From Bacillota bacterium (lineage in GTDB: Bacteria > Bacillota > Dethiobacteria > DTU022 > UBA8154): a stretch of 32,232 nucleotides of DNA. Positions 23,597 through 31,560 of this stretch are shown piece by piece. The stretch lies in assembly GCA_029778075.1 (NCBI GenBank), contig JAKORA010000214.1, positions 1 to 32,232 on the forward strand, in the 5' to 3' direction. The notes beneath the pieces are model-generated. The model did no database searches and was not told the origin of the DNA. It saw nothing but the letters and a program-made list of their open reading frames with translations. The stretch's first letter is position 1. Every line of letters starts with the position of its first letter. Both the position numbers and the translations under genes were made by a program.

Positions 23597-24769
23597 ATGA
23601 GAAAAAAGCTACGATCCTTTTTATATTTATTATTGAGCCTATTGGTGCTGGCCACCGCTGTTTCATGCACGGCAGACCATTATCCGGACCTGGAAGAGAA
23701 TTTTTCACCTACCGGTAAAAGAGATGATTTGAAACAAGACAGCGGAAACAACAATGATTACGAATTACTGGAAAGTGAACAAGAAAAGCACGCCACAGAA
23801 ACGAAAACCATGCCGGAAAAGGAGAAAGGCGCTACTTTGGAAAAACCGGGTACAATTCCCCCTGAACTACTGCAGCATAAACCTAACGAACTGGGAGAAG
23901 TGATGATCTTAATGTACCATGAAATCGGCTATCCGGAGTCCGCATGGAGGCGAACCCCGGAAAACTTTCGCCTCGATCTGGAAAACCTGTATGAACAGGG
24001 ATACCGGGCTATATCACTTATGGATCTGGTCAGAGGCAATATTGATATTCCTGCCGGAACCTCACCTGTTGTCCTGACTTTTGACGACGGCAACAAAGGT
24101 AATTTTTATTACCTGGAAAATAACGGCGAATTGGAGCTGGCACCAGATTGTGCAGTGGCGATCATGGAAAAGTTTTATCAGGAAAAACCGGATTTCGGAC
24201 TGGCTGCCACCTTTTTTATTTACTATCCTAATCCTTTTCGGCAAACCCAGTATATAGAAAAGAAACTCAACTACCTGGCAGCCAGAGGTTTTGAAATAGG
24301 CAACCACACTTTCGGGCACACCAATCTTGCACAGTTGAATGCCTCCGAAATCCAGCGAGAACTTGCACAGCATGTGCAGGCAACCCAGGAATATCTTCCC
24401 GGCTATGAGGTCAGCTCCTTGGCTCTGCCCTACGGAGGGTTTCCCCGGGAGAATCAGGAACTGCTCCTGGAAGGCTCTTATGAAGGGGTCGCTTACCGGA
24501 ACGAAGCGGTGCTTCTGGTAGGTTCCAACCCTGGCTTTCCACCTTTCCACCAAAAGTTTAATCGCTCCAGGATCCCGCGGATTCGTGCCAGCGAACTGGA
24601 AACCGATGGGGTAGGTATGTATGACTGGCTGGAATATTTCCGCCAGAATCCCCATAAACGTTATATCAGTGACGGTGATCCGCATTATGTGACTGCACCC
24701 GAAACATTGAGGGAGTTCCTGCACAATGAGGGATTAAAAGATAAAGAAGCTCGTTTTTATCTAAACTGA
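23597..24769 (+). CDS. Polysaccharide deacetylase (NodB family) lipoprotein
   Basis: This 390-aa protein begins with a basic N-terminus, a hydrophobic stretch and TAVSC (C24), a probable lipobox. A charged, disordered linker follows to about residue 95. The NodB domain holds the metal-binding TFDDG (161-165) and HTFGH (H237, H241) motifs; EVMILMYHEI at its start is typical of the PgaB/IcaB-like subgroup that de-N-acetylates surface polysaccharide. An extra segment of about 60 residues lies between the two metal motifs. The only good ribosome site is 35 bases upstream across a hairpin. DUF456 follows after 22 bases, probably one operon. Confidence 0.88.
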   Translation: MRKKLRSFLYLLLSLLVLATAVSCTADHYPDLEENFSPTGKRDDLKQDSGNNNDYELLESEQEKHATETKTMPEKEKGATLEKPGTIPPELLQHKPNELGEVMILMYHEIGYPESAWRRTPENFRLDLENLYEQGYRAISLMDLVRGNIDIPAGTSPVVLTFDDGNKGNFYYLENNGELELAPDCAVAIMEKFYQEKPDFGLAATFFIYYPNPFRQTQYIEKKLNYLAARGFEIGNHTFGHTNLAQLNASEIQRELAQHVQATQEYLPGYEVSSLALPYGGFPRENQELLLEGSYEGVAYRNEAVLLVGSNPGFPPFHQKFNRSRIPRIRASELETDGVGMYDWLEYFRQNPHKRYISDGDPHYVTAPETLREFLHNEGLKDKEARFYLN

Positions 24770-24791
24770 CTGTTAAAGGGGAGATTGGCCA

Positions 24792-25268
24792 ATGTCCCTT
24801 CCGCCGCTTACCTTTCCGATTATCCTCTTCATCGTGGGTATCATAGGAACCGTCTTGCCCTTGCTACCGGGTGTAACGCTCATTTGGGCGGGAATGCTTC
24901 TTTATGGAATCCTGACAGGATTTCAGAACCTTTCCGTGGGCTTTTATATCCTGCAGGGACTGGCGGCCCTACTGGTAATGTTTATTGATTATATCGCTAC
25001 CGCCCTCGGGGCCAAACATTTTGGAGGTTCCAAGACTGCGATGTGGGGAGCAGCACTCGGCCTTTTGGTGGGCCTGCTTATTCTGGGACCGCTTGGTATT
25101 ATTTTTGGCCCCTTTCTTGGAGCATTTATTGCTGAATTGCTAAAAGGCATACCCCCGGAAAAGGCCCTTCGTTCAAGTTTTGGCGCGTTATTGGGCCTCC
25201 TCGGGGGTATTATACTAAAACTATGTATAGAAGCGGTCATGCTTTATGCTTTTTTCCGGAACATTTAA
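24792..25268 (+). CDS. DUF456 family membrane protein
   Basis: This 158-aa protein has about four to five membrane segments: FPIILFIVGIIGTVLPLLPG, the GFYILQGLAALLVMFIDYIA region, AALGLLVGLLILGPLG, and the C-terminal GALLGLLGGIILKLCIEAVM. The Gly-rich LLPGVTLIWAGMLLYG and FGPFLGAFIAELL segments are the DUF456 hallmarks. Function unknown. GGGGAG precedes the ATG. It is 22 bp after the deacetylase gene and convergent with gpr, with a gap of only 24 bp and no obvious terminator. Confidence 0.85.
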   Translation: MSLPPLTFPIILFIVGIIGTVLPLLPGVTLIWAGMLLYGILTGFQNLSVGFYILQGLAALLVMFIDYIATALGAKHFGGSKTAMWGAALGLLVGLLILGPLGIIFGPFLGAFIAELLKGIPPEKALRSSFGALLGLLGGIILKLCIEAVMLYAFFRNI

Positions 25269-25292
25269 GCACAGCCGGCAGCATTGGTGTAT

Positions 25293-26312
25293 TTAATGTA
25301 CAAGGGCAGCCCTGCTTTCCTCTTCCTCGGCAATTTTCGGGTGGAAAGCCGCATCAAGGCTGGCGGCAATAACCAGAGAGATGTCATCAATCAGCGTGTC
25401 TATCTCCTTGGGAGTCACTATCAGGTCACCGGCAAAGGGCTGCAGCACCTCTTTAATAATATTTCTTTTTTCCTCCCAGTTCATCTTCTGCACTATATTG
25501 GCAAACATATTTCCCTGTGCCGATTCTCTTTTTAAGGCCTCCGCAAGGTGATCCATGCTGTCTCCGGCGATAGTAACGGCATCCACCACCGTGGGAACGC
25601 CAATGGCATAAACGGGAATCCCGATAGTCTGCCTGTTGATACCCAGCCTGCGGTTACCCACACCGGAGCCGGGAACGATCCCGGTATCGGAAACCTGAAT
25701 GGTGGTATGTAAACGGCTCATACGCTGAGCTGCCAGGGCATCTATGGCAACAATAATGTCAGGCTTTACATATTCGGTAATACCGCGGATAATTTCCCCT
25801 GTTTCAATGCCGGTAATTCCCAGGACGCCCGGGGCCACAGCAGCTACTGAGCGGTATCCTTCGCCCAGGATCTCCGGCTTTAAATCCAGGATATGCCTTG
25901 TCACAAAAAGTTCCCTGACAACGCGGGGACCCAGGGCATCAGGGGTAACATTCCAGTTCCCCAGGCCGATGGCCAGCACACTCTGCTGGTCGTTTAAATT
26001 AAACATGCGCTGCAACTCTTTGTAGAAAACTCTTACCACTTTGTCCTGCAGGGCAGTATTTTTCTTGCGCAGCCCGGGGACCTCCAGGGTTAAATAGTTA
26101 CCTACAGCTTTCCCCATCCTGGCCGCACCCTGCTCGGTTGTTATAGAAACGCGGTGAATGGTAATATCTTCATCGCCTTCTTTGCTAACCTGAACTCCCG
26201 GTATTTCTTCCCGGGCGCTCAAAACTTCATGCGCTTCTACGGCAAGATCTGTACGGATATTATAACCTGGAATAAAACCAAAAAATTTTTCCGCTGAATC
26301 TAAAGAAACCAT
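25293..26312 (-). CDS. gpr: Spore germination protease GPR
   Basis: GPR starts breakdown of small acid-soluble spore proteins at germination. The 339-aa protein has the family segments NIRTDLAVEAHEVL, HRVSITTEQGAARMGK, IGLGNWNVTPDALGPRVV, GVLGITGIETGEII and VAIDALAAQRMSRLHTTIQ, with GSGVGNRR following. The N-terminus includes the propeptide that is autoprocessed in this family. The ATG at 26312 is the first possible start because an in-frame stop lies just upstream. The ribosome site is weak, and a stronger AAGGAGGGG about 40 bases upstream serves a different frame. In many Firmicutes gpr is followed by spoIIP; here it is not. Confidence 0.95.
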   Translation of the reverse strand: MVSLDSAEKFFGFIPGYNIRTDLAVEAHEVLSAREEIPGVQVSKEGDEDITIHRVSITTEQGAARMGKAVGNYLTLEVPGLRKKNTALQDKVVRVFYKELQRMFNLNDQQSVLAIGLGNWNVTPDALGPRVVRELFVTRHILDLKPEILGEGYRSVAAVAPGVLGITGIETGEIIRGITEYVKPDIIVAIDALAAQRMSRLHTTIQVSDTGIVPGSGVGNRRLGINRQTIGIPVYAIGVPTVVDAVTIAGDSMDHLAEALKRESAQGNMFANIVQKMNWEEKRNIIKEVLQPFAGDLIVTPKEIDTLIDDISLVIAASLDAAFHPKIAEEEESRAALVH

Positions 26313-26495
26313 CAGTCAAGCCGGCCTTCATTGCCCGGCCTTTCCCCTCCTTCTTATTTTCTATTTTAGGTTATCCCAATGCTAAAAGCGTATACACGTT
26401 TTTAAGATACTGTTGCAAACCAGACACCGCTATCCTTTTCAAACATGGGAACGGTATAGCAAGCAACTGATATAAGCCATCTTATTAAATAAAAT

Positions 26496-26530
26496 TCAAA
26501 ACGACAGTCCTTAAACGACTGTCGTTTTGA
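26496..26530. terminator. Perfect inverted repeat, terminator of the holin-like gene
   Basis: TCAAAACGACAGTC (26496-26509) and GACTGTCGTTTTGA (26517-26530) give a perfect 14-bp stem with a seven-base loop. On the minus strand it follows the holin-like gene and is trailed by ATTTTATTT, so it can terminate that transcript. The rest of the 26313-26556 gap is AT-rich with no further feature seen. Confidence 0.75.
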
Positions 26531-26556
26531 AGAGATAAAGCTAGTAGATTAGCTTA

Positions 26557-26898
26557 TTAACGCAGTTCGGTTGGAACAAACAAATCCACCACTCCAATGA
26601 TAATGGACGCCAGTAAAGCCCCCAAAATTGAAATACTCATACCGGGGACGATAAATTGAGCAACATAGATTACTATGGCCGCCGTGATAAAACCGACTAT
26701 CCCTCGGTTTTGTGGAGAGACTCTTTTCCCGAAAAGGCTTTCTACAATAAATCCCAGAACAGCTATTACGACCGCTGCAATAAGGGCCTGACCAAATGTT
26801 AAAAGAGCAAATCCGGGGAGTAGAAAGCTCACCAACATTAAAACCAGCGCGGATACAATAAAGCGTACTATTAACCCGATTAAACCGGAAATGGACAT
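26557..26898 (-). CDS. Small four-helix membrane protein (phage-holin-family-like)
   Basis: This 113-aa protein consists of four hydrophobic segments: about residues 4-25, 28-52, 66-86 and 88-107. Between the second and third is a charged turn, FGKRVSPQNRG. Proteins of this type are usually annotated as phage holin family IV-like, but no phage genes are nearby, so a chromosomal membrane protein is more likely. GGGGAGGTG precedes the ATG. It is monocistronic: a terminator follows, and rpsT is divergent upstream. Confidence 0.75.
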   Translation of the reverse strand: MSISGLIGLIVRFIVSALVLMLVSFLLPGFALLTFGQALIAAVVIAVLGFIVESLFGKRVSPQNRGIVGFITAAIVIYVAQFIVPGMSISILGALLASIIIGVVDLFVPTELR

Positions 26899-27108
26899 TT
26901 CTTTTCACCTCCCCAAAAAGTGGATGGATTGATAAGGGATTCTCTTCTAAAACAAGCTGTTATAATACCGCTTACACCGGGATTACTTCAGCCGCTTTTG
27001 AGAGCGAACCCAATTTACTTGGACACTATACATATATTAACCAAATCTTAGGCATATATTCACTACGGTTAAAACCTTTTTAGTTAAAAAAAATTAAAAG
27101 CGAAGCAG

Positions 27109-27137
27109 TTGCTTTTTCCAGTTGGGCATGATAAAAT
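27109..27137 (+). promoter_or_regulatory. Sigma-A-type promoter of rpsT
   Basis: TTGCTT (-35), 17 bp, TAAAAT (-10). The predicted leader of about 30 nt leads straight to the AGGAGGTGAT ribosome site. The upstream gap (26899-27108) is AT-rich and contains no other confident feature. Confidence 0.7.
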
Positions 27138-27171
27138 TAAGCTCGGTACATTCAGATCAGGAGGTGATACA

Positions 27172-27447
27172 ATGGCTAATACCAAATCCGCTATTAAACG
27201 CATGAAACAATCCCTTATCAGGCGCCAGCGCAACCGTAAGGTCAAATCACATGTGAAAAATGCCATACAGGCATTTTATGCTTCTTTAAAGGAGCAGGAC
27301 CTCCAGAAAGCTCGCGAAACTTATTCTGCTGCCGGCAGAGTTATTGATAAAGCAGTATCAAAGGGTGTAATACACAAAAGAAACGGAGCCAGGAAAAAAT
27401 CACGCCTGGCGAAAAAGTTAAACGAACTGATAAGCCAAGCATCTTAA
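27172..27447 (+). CDS. rpsT: 30S ribosomal protein S20
   Basis: This 91-aa basic protein starts MANTKSAIKRMKQSLIRRQR and contains the conserved IDKAVSKGVIHKRNGARKKSRLAKKLN, characteristic of S20, which binds 16S rRNA in the 30S body. The ATG at 27172 follows a perfect AGGAGGTGAT; the open frame extends further upstream but this is leader. It has its own promoter and terminator. In many Gram-positives it lies directly beside holA; here about 3 kb with a repeat element and the feo operon separates them. Confidence 0.97.
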   Translation: MANTKSAIKRMKQSLIRRQRNRKVKSHVKNAIQAFYASLKEQDLQKARETYSAAGRVIDKAVSKGVIHKRNGARKKSRLAKKLNELISQAS

Positions 27448-27458
27448 CCTAGACCTGG

Positions 27459-27484
27459 AGCGAGCCTTGACGCTCGCTTTTTTT
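27459..27484 (+). terminator. Intrinsic terminator of rpsT
   Basis: AGCGAGC-CTTGAC-GCTCGCT followed by six more T residues, starting 11 bp after the stop codon. Confidence 0.92.
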
Positions 27485-27497
27485 ATTATGGAAATGG

Positions 27498-27744
27498 GGC
27501 AGTGTTTTGCTGTAGGCGGAGCTCCGAGTTCCGCTCGTAAAGTTCTATGGCTTGCTCAGGCCTTCGACGACCTGCCCGGCCAATTCCATCCATGGTCAGA
27601 GGCCGGCTGCCGACATCCATGTCGGCAGGGTCGCCTCCGGCCTTCGCTTCGCCGTGAACTTTTCGACTTCGCTTCACAAGTCGCTCTCACCTACAGCAAA
27701 ACATCGCTCCCGAAACGATAGCAGGGACAAAACGAGAAAACCAA
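27498..27744 (-). repeat. Repeat family A, complete copy, inverted (block 3)
   Basis: A stand-alone A element in the opposite orientation, beginning about 14 bp after the rpsT terminator. The terminal repeats are AGTGTTTTGCTGTAGGCG (27501-27518) and CACCTACAGCAAAACATCG (27688-27706). The centre is GCCGACATCCATGTCGGC (27609-27626). The A leader is present on the far side as AAAACGAGAAAACCAA (27729-27744), proving that the leader belongs to family A. No B sequence is attached. The rest of the gap to 27811 is AT-rich and shows nothing else. Confidence 0.9.
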
Positions 27745-27811
27745 TAAGTTATGAAAACAACATCCGTGTCAGCTTTGTGACCCGCTAGTGTTATATAATA
27801 TCAAGAGTATA

Positions 27812-27976
27812 TTATTTTTCACAGCCATGCTTTACTTTTTCCCATGAGGTAGGGCAGCCGCTGCAATCGCTGCAATTTCCCAGCAGATTCATATTGCACC
27901 GCGGACAGCGGACTAATTGTTCTCCAGTCAAAATATAGCCGCACTGGGGACATTTTTTGTACTTTGTCCCAGACAT
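27812..27976 (-). CDS. Small Cys-rich zinc-ribbon protein downstream of feoB
   Basis: This 54-aa protein starts at ATG 27976 with a perfect AAGGAGG seven bases upstream; a longer frame running back into feoB is not needed. It has a CPQC...CPRC zinc ribbon (C9, C12, C24, C27), then NCSDCSGC (C35, C38, C41) and C52 near the end, so eight cysteines in all. There is no membrane segment, unlike the known FeoB-associated Cys-rich membrane peptide. It is 26 bp after feoB and shares the Fur-controlled transcript. It could be a FeoC-like accessory, an iron-sulfur or zinc sensor, or a metal chaperone; function is inferred from position only. Confidence 0.8.
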   Translation of the reverse strand: MSGTKYKKCPQCGYILTGEQLVRCPRCNMNLLGNCSDCSGCPTSWEKVKHGCEK

Positions 27977-28002
27977 GATTCGGCCTCCTTTCATGGTCGA
28001 AT

Positions 28003-29907
28003 TTAAATAATAATATTTGCCAGAATGCCGCCGGCCAGAAATGCAATTACCAGAGAGCCGATCCAGATAAGCAGTCCATCCTTTAAGCCCCGTTCCTTTA
28101 AGATAACCAGGATGGAGGCAATACAGGGGACAAAAAGAGTTATCGCTATTAGGGAAATCAGGGTTTGCTGTGGGCTCATCGCTAGTGAATACAAGCCGGC
28201 TGCTCCAAAATCCCTGCGGATAATCCCCATAATGAAAGCTGTGGAAGCAGCCTCGGGTAATTTCATCCAACCATGCACCAGAGGGCTCATTAAATTCTGA
28301 ATAGCGTGCAGTAATCCAGAAATATTTAACAGACTGATTAGCAGCGCTCCCAGCACAAACAAAGGCAGGGCTTCCTTTAAAAAATGGGCAGTACGGACAT
28401 AGGTTTTTTTAAGGACGTTTTTCAGCTGTGGCAAACGCAGGGGAGGCAAATCAATCAGTAGGTCGGTAGACTTCCCGGGTATAAACTTATCCATGATTAT
28501 CCCCAGGCCGATAAATATCAAGCCTATAATGGACAGGTAGAGAACCAGGTAGCTTAAACCCAGAGGAGCAACCATACCAAAAATAACACCCAGTTGGGCT
28601 GAACAGGGAATTGCTATGCCCAGGAGAGCAGTAGCAATTATTCGTTCCCTGCTGGAGCCCAGGATGCGCGTAGTGATCGTGGCCATGGTCACACAACCAA
28701 GCCCCAGAATTATCGGTATAATCGCCCTTCCGTTAAGGCCCATTTTTACCAGAATCCTGTCTGTAAGGGTGGCTACCCTCGGAAGATAACCGGAATCTTC
28801 CATAATTGAAAGGACGAAATAAAAACCGGCTACCAAGGGCATAAGCAGCCCGAAAACATACACTACCGTCATAGTCAGAATACCGTATTCACCGGCCAGG
28901 AGATAGCCAATAACAGTTCCCGGGGGGAAAATCCTGCCTACAATATTTTCCATTAAAGGTCTATAGTAACTTTCCATAACAACCCCTTCGGTAAATTCTA
29001 CCAGCACCTGGGCAATTAAGACCCCCACAAAATAATACATAAACAGCAGGCTGAGCAAAAGAGCAGGTATCCCCGGAAAGGGCCGCAGCAGCAGGTGACC
29101 CAGGCGAGCGGCAAATGTAGCCCCTTCTGTCCCTTCTTTAATTACCTTTTTTACTATTTCATTCACCCATAGACGGCGTTTGAGATAAATTTCTTCCTGG
29201 TTTCTTTGTATTTGGGACAGGCTACGCAGTTGCATCTTTAGGTTTGGTGCCCCCGGGTCATCCTGCTTTCTTTGCAATCGGAGTAAGGAGCCGGGAACCT
29301 CAATCAGGGGATCTTCTTCCAAATAAAGCAAAGACTCTCCAGTAGTAGGGAAAAAATCTTTAACAAGGGCAAGCATGGCGGCAATTTCTGGAACTTTATG
29401 CCCGATTCTTGCTTTATCCAGAGATTTTTTCAATTCTTCGATACCTTTACCTTCTATTGCCACCGTTGGTATCACAGGAACGCCCAAATAGTTTTCCAAG
29501 GCCGGTACATCAATTTCCACGCCCCGCCGCCTTGCTTCATCCATCATGTTTAAAGCGACAACCATGGGAATCTCCATATCAATAAGCTGCTGGGTCAAAA
29601 AAAGATCTCTCTCCAGATGAAGAGCATCTACAATGTCAATAATTACATCGGCCTGCAGGATCATCTCCCGGGCCACCTTTTCTTCGTCATTAAAAGACGA
29701 AACGCCATAAATTCCCGGCGTATCAATCAGGACATCGCTTCCCAGAGAGCTGTGACTGATATCAACTGTAGTCCCTGGAAAATTGGAAACCTCAACATAG
29801 CGATCTGTCAAAGCATTAAAAAAAACCGACTTTCCAACATTAGGATTGCCGACAAGAACGATTTTCTTAGTCTTGGCGGAAATTTTAAAGGTTGTCGTTG
29901 CTTTCAT
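28003..29907 (-). CDS. feoB: Ferrous iron transport protein B
   Basis: This is an inner-membrane Fe(II) transporter. The 634-aa protein has an N-terminal G domain: G1 GNPNVGKS (20-27), G2 NFPGTTVD, G3 DTPG (62-65) and G4 NMMD (120-123). A helical linker with LRSLSQIQRNQEEI follows to about residue 250. The membrane part then contains the Cys-bearing Gate segments LGLGCVTMATITTR and AIPCSAQLGVIFG and a C-terminal FVPCIASILVI. All features of a functional protein are present. It follows feoA by 59 bp and is in one operon with it and the small zinc ribbon. AAGGGG precedes the ATG. Confidence 0.96.
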   Translation of the reverse strand: MKATTTFKISAKTKKIVLVGNPNVGKSVFFNALTDRYVEVSNFPGTTVDISHSSLGSDVLIDTPGIYGVSSFNDEEKVAREMILQADVIIDIVDALHLERDLFLTQQLIDMEIPMVVALNMMDEARRRGVEIDVPALENYLGVPVIPTVAIEGKGIEELKKSLDKARIGHKVPEIAAMLALVKDFFPTTGESLLYLEEDPLIEVPGSLLRLQRKQDDPGAPNLKMQLRSLSQIQRNQEEIYLKRRLWVNEIVKKVIKEGTEGATFAARLGHLLLRPFPGIPALLLSLLFMYYFVGVLIAQVLVEFTEGVVMESYYRPLMENIVGRIFPPGTVIGYLLAGEYGILTMTVVYVFGLLMPLVAGFYFVLSIMEDSGYLPRVATLTDRILVKMGLNGRAIIPIILGLGCVTMATITTRILGSSRERIIATALLGIAIPCSAQLGVIFGMVAPLGLSYLVLYLSIIGLIFIGLGIIMDKFIPGKSTDLLIDLPPLRLPQLKNVLKKTYVRTAHFLKEALPLFVLGALLISLLNISGLLHAIQNLMSPLVHGWMKLPEAASTAFIMGIIRRDFGAAGLYSLAMSPQQTLISLIAITLFVPCIASILVILKERGLKDGLLIWIGSLVIAFLAGGILANIII

Positions 29908-29966
29908 AATTTCCCCTTATTAACTCCCTTCATAAGAGACAACATATCCGGGTAAAAATCAACACT

Positions 29967-30188
29967 TTAAGTACGAGGTTCAACGATAATCATTCGGGCA
30001 AGTCTCCTGCCTACTGCCAGTTCCTGTCTCCCCTTACTGATTATTACCGGACCGTAAGGCAGTTTTTCAGTACAGGTGACTTCTGCACCTTTCATTACGC
30101 CAAAGCGAATGGCTTTCATCCTCATTTCAGGATCAATAATTTCCCGTACTATTAACCTTTCACCTACTTTGGCTTGCTCCAGTGTCAT
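29967..30188 (-). CDS. feoA: Ferrous iron transport protein A
   Basis: This 73-aa SH3-like protein begins MTLEQAKVGERLIVREI and contains MKAIRFGVMKGAEVTC, PYGPVIISKGRQELAVGRRLARMI. This matches FeoA, the cytosolic partner of FeoB. AGGAGG lies ten bases upstream of the ATG. It is the first gene of the operon and sits 33 bp from a perfect Fur box. Confidence 0.94.
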   Translation of the reverse strand: MTLEQAKVGERLIVREIIDPEMRMKAIRFGVMKGAEVTCTEKLPYGPVIISKGRQELAVGRRLARMIIVEPRT

Positions 30189-30221
30189 TTAATTGTCCCT
30201 CCTGGAAGAAACCATATTAAT

Positions 30222-30240
30222 ATTGATAATCATTATCAAT
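30222..30240 (-). promoter_or_regulatory. Fur box (perfect palindrome) of the feo operon
   Basis: ATTGATAATCATTATCAAT is a perfect 9-1-9 palindrome containing TGATAATCATTATCA, exactly the 7-1-7 Fur motif known from Bacillus (TGATAATNATTATCA). It lies 33 bp upstream of feoA, where bound Fur would block transcription when iron is sufficient. Confidence 0.9.
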
Positions 30241-30260
30241 TTAAATGATTAAAAAAAGAT

Positions 30261-30279
30261 GAGATATATTCTCATTATC
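30261..30279 (-). promoter_or_regulatory. Second Fur-like box upstream of feoA
   Basis: Minus strand GATAATGAGAATATATCTC matches 14 of 19 positions of the consensus GATAATGATAATCATTATC and overlaps the palindrome ATGAGATATATTCTCAT. It is 20 bp upstream of the perfect box, so co-operative binding is possible. Confidence 0.6.
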
Positions 30280-30368
30280 ATTTTATTACAGATGGCTGGT
30301 CCTGTCAATGCTTTTTTTAACGGCTTTCTTTAGTTTTTTGGGAATCAAAAAGAAAGATATGGCTGAAC

Positions 30369-31448
30369 TTATTGTTTGCCGCTGCCGCTGGCATTAAGTG
30401 TTAAAATACACTGTTCCAGGGCATCAGCCGCCTCCAACCGGCCGGTTTTAATATTCATATCCATTTTCTTAAGATGAGCAATAATAACAGCAATGGTATG
30501 CCTGTCATGCTTTTTGGCCTGGATAGCGAGTTCTTGGACAACAAAAGGCTGTATCTTTAAAAAAGCAGCTATTTCGCGTTGGGATAAACCCTTTTCCTGC
30601 AGGATTAAAAACTGGTATATCAGCCGAAACTGCCTGGCAACCATGCTCAGGATAACCAAAGGATGCTCATTTTGACGGTATAATTTATGTAAATGCTCTA
30701 AAGAACCCTTAAGATTTTTTTGTCCCAAGTATTCTACCAGCTTAAAAATATTGCCCTGCCGACTTTCCGGAACCAGGTACCGCACCAGTGCCCTGGTAAC
30801 AACTTCCTCATTCCCTGTATATGTTACTATTTTTTCTATTTCCCTTTTATGGAGGTAAAGATCCTCTCCCAGACGCTCCACGAGTTCATCAATAGCTTCC
30901 TCTTCAATTTTCTTTTTTTCTTTTAAAAATTGCTCCCTAAGCCATCTTTTTAAAAGCATCCCCTTTAAAGGGGAAAAATCAATGAGCGCTCCTGCTTCTT
31001 CAAAAAGCTTAACTATTTTTTTACGCCTGTCCACGTTAAGGACAGAAAAAATAATAATAGCGTCACTTACTTTCTGCTGCAAAAAAATAAGCAGCTCCTT
31101 TTCTCCCAGCTGGCCGTTTACGCGCTGCCGGGCGGCAGGAACTTTTTCTTTCTCTCCGGATGCATCTCCCTTCTTTTGAGCAGCAATAAAATAGGGGGGA
31201 TTAGAAATCCATAACAATCTACCTCCGGAAAAAAGAGTAGCCTGTTTAATCTCGGACATCAATTCGGCAAGATTAATCTGACGACCGTCCAACCGCTCTA
31301 AAAAAAATACCTTCCCTTTTTCTTTCAGTTGTTTTAAAAGTTCCTGCAGGAATTCTTCCTTAAGGTATTCCTCAGGACCGCTAAAAAGGTAAAGAGGATG
31401 GATAATGCCGCCCTTTCTTAACTGCATAACAGCCTGGAAGTAGTCCAC
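30369..31448 (-). CDS. holA: DNA polymerase III subunit delta
   Basis: This is the clamp-loader delta subunit, which opens the sliding clamp. The 359-aa protein begins YLFSGPEEYLKEEFLQEL, typical of Gram-positive delta. LSQREIAAFLKIQPFVVQELAIQAKK near the C-terminus belongs to the collar domain, where LLQDIDLN-like sequences are common in the family. A Lys-rich insert (GDASGEKEKVPAARQRVNG, about residues 95-113) lies in the N-terminal AAA-like domain. The start is GTG at 31448 with a distant AAGGG; alternatives are not better. Its usual neighbours rpsT and comEC are separated from it here or lie outside the window. Confidence 0.9.
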   Translation of the reverse strand: MDYFQAVMQLRKGGIIHPLYLFSGPEEYLKEEFLQELLKQLKEKGKVFFLERLDGRQINLAELMSEIKQATLFSGGRLLWISNPPYFIAAQKKGDASGEKEKVPAARQRVNGQLGEKELLIFLQQKVSDAIIIFSVLNVDRRKKIVKLFEEAGALIDFSPLKGMLLKRWLREQFLKEKKKIEEEAIDELVERLGEDLYLHKREIEKIVTYTGNEEVVTRALVRYLVPESRQGNIFKLVEYLGQKNLKGSLEHLHKLYRQNEHPLVILSMVARQFRLIYQFLILQEKGLSQREIAAFLKIQPFVVQELAIQAKKHDRHTIAVIIAHLKKMDMNIKTGRLEAADALEQCILTLNASGSGKQ

Positions 31449-31560
31449 CTTAACTGTTCCCTTCTATCATTTGCTTGCTATTTATATAGGGGCTCTATAC
31501 CACTAATATTAACGCAAGCAAAACTTCTTAGCAATAGACTAATAGAGTTGACATGAACTT

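Noticed and set aside
26360-26420. Sigma-F/G-type promoter upstream of gpr
   Set aside because: A GTATA word and GGATAACCTA-like word exist, but the match and spacing to the consensus are too poor to call from sequence alone.
26557-26898. Prophage remnant indicated by the holin-like protein
   Set aside because: There is no lysin, capsid, integrase or other phage gene nearby, and similar four-helix proteins are common chromosomal genes in Firmicutes.
26549-26908. A 119-aa minus-strand frame overlapping the holin-like gene
   Set aside because: It is the shadow of the same gene in another frame, Ser/Tyr/Arg-rich and lacking the perfect ribosome site used by the 113-aa protein.
27977-28270. Longer version of the zinc-ribbon protein extending into feoB
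   Set aside because: The extension overlaps the conserved C-terminus of FeoB, while the ATG at 27976 has a perfect ribosome site.
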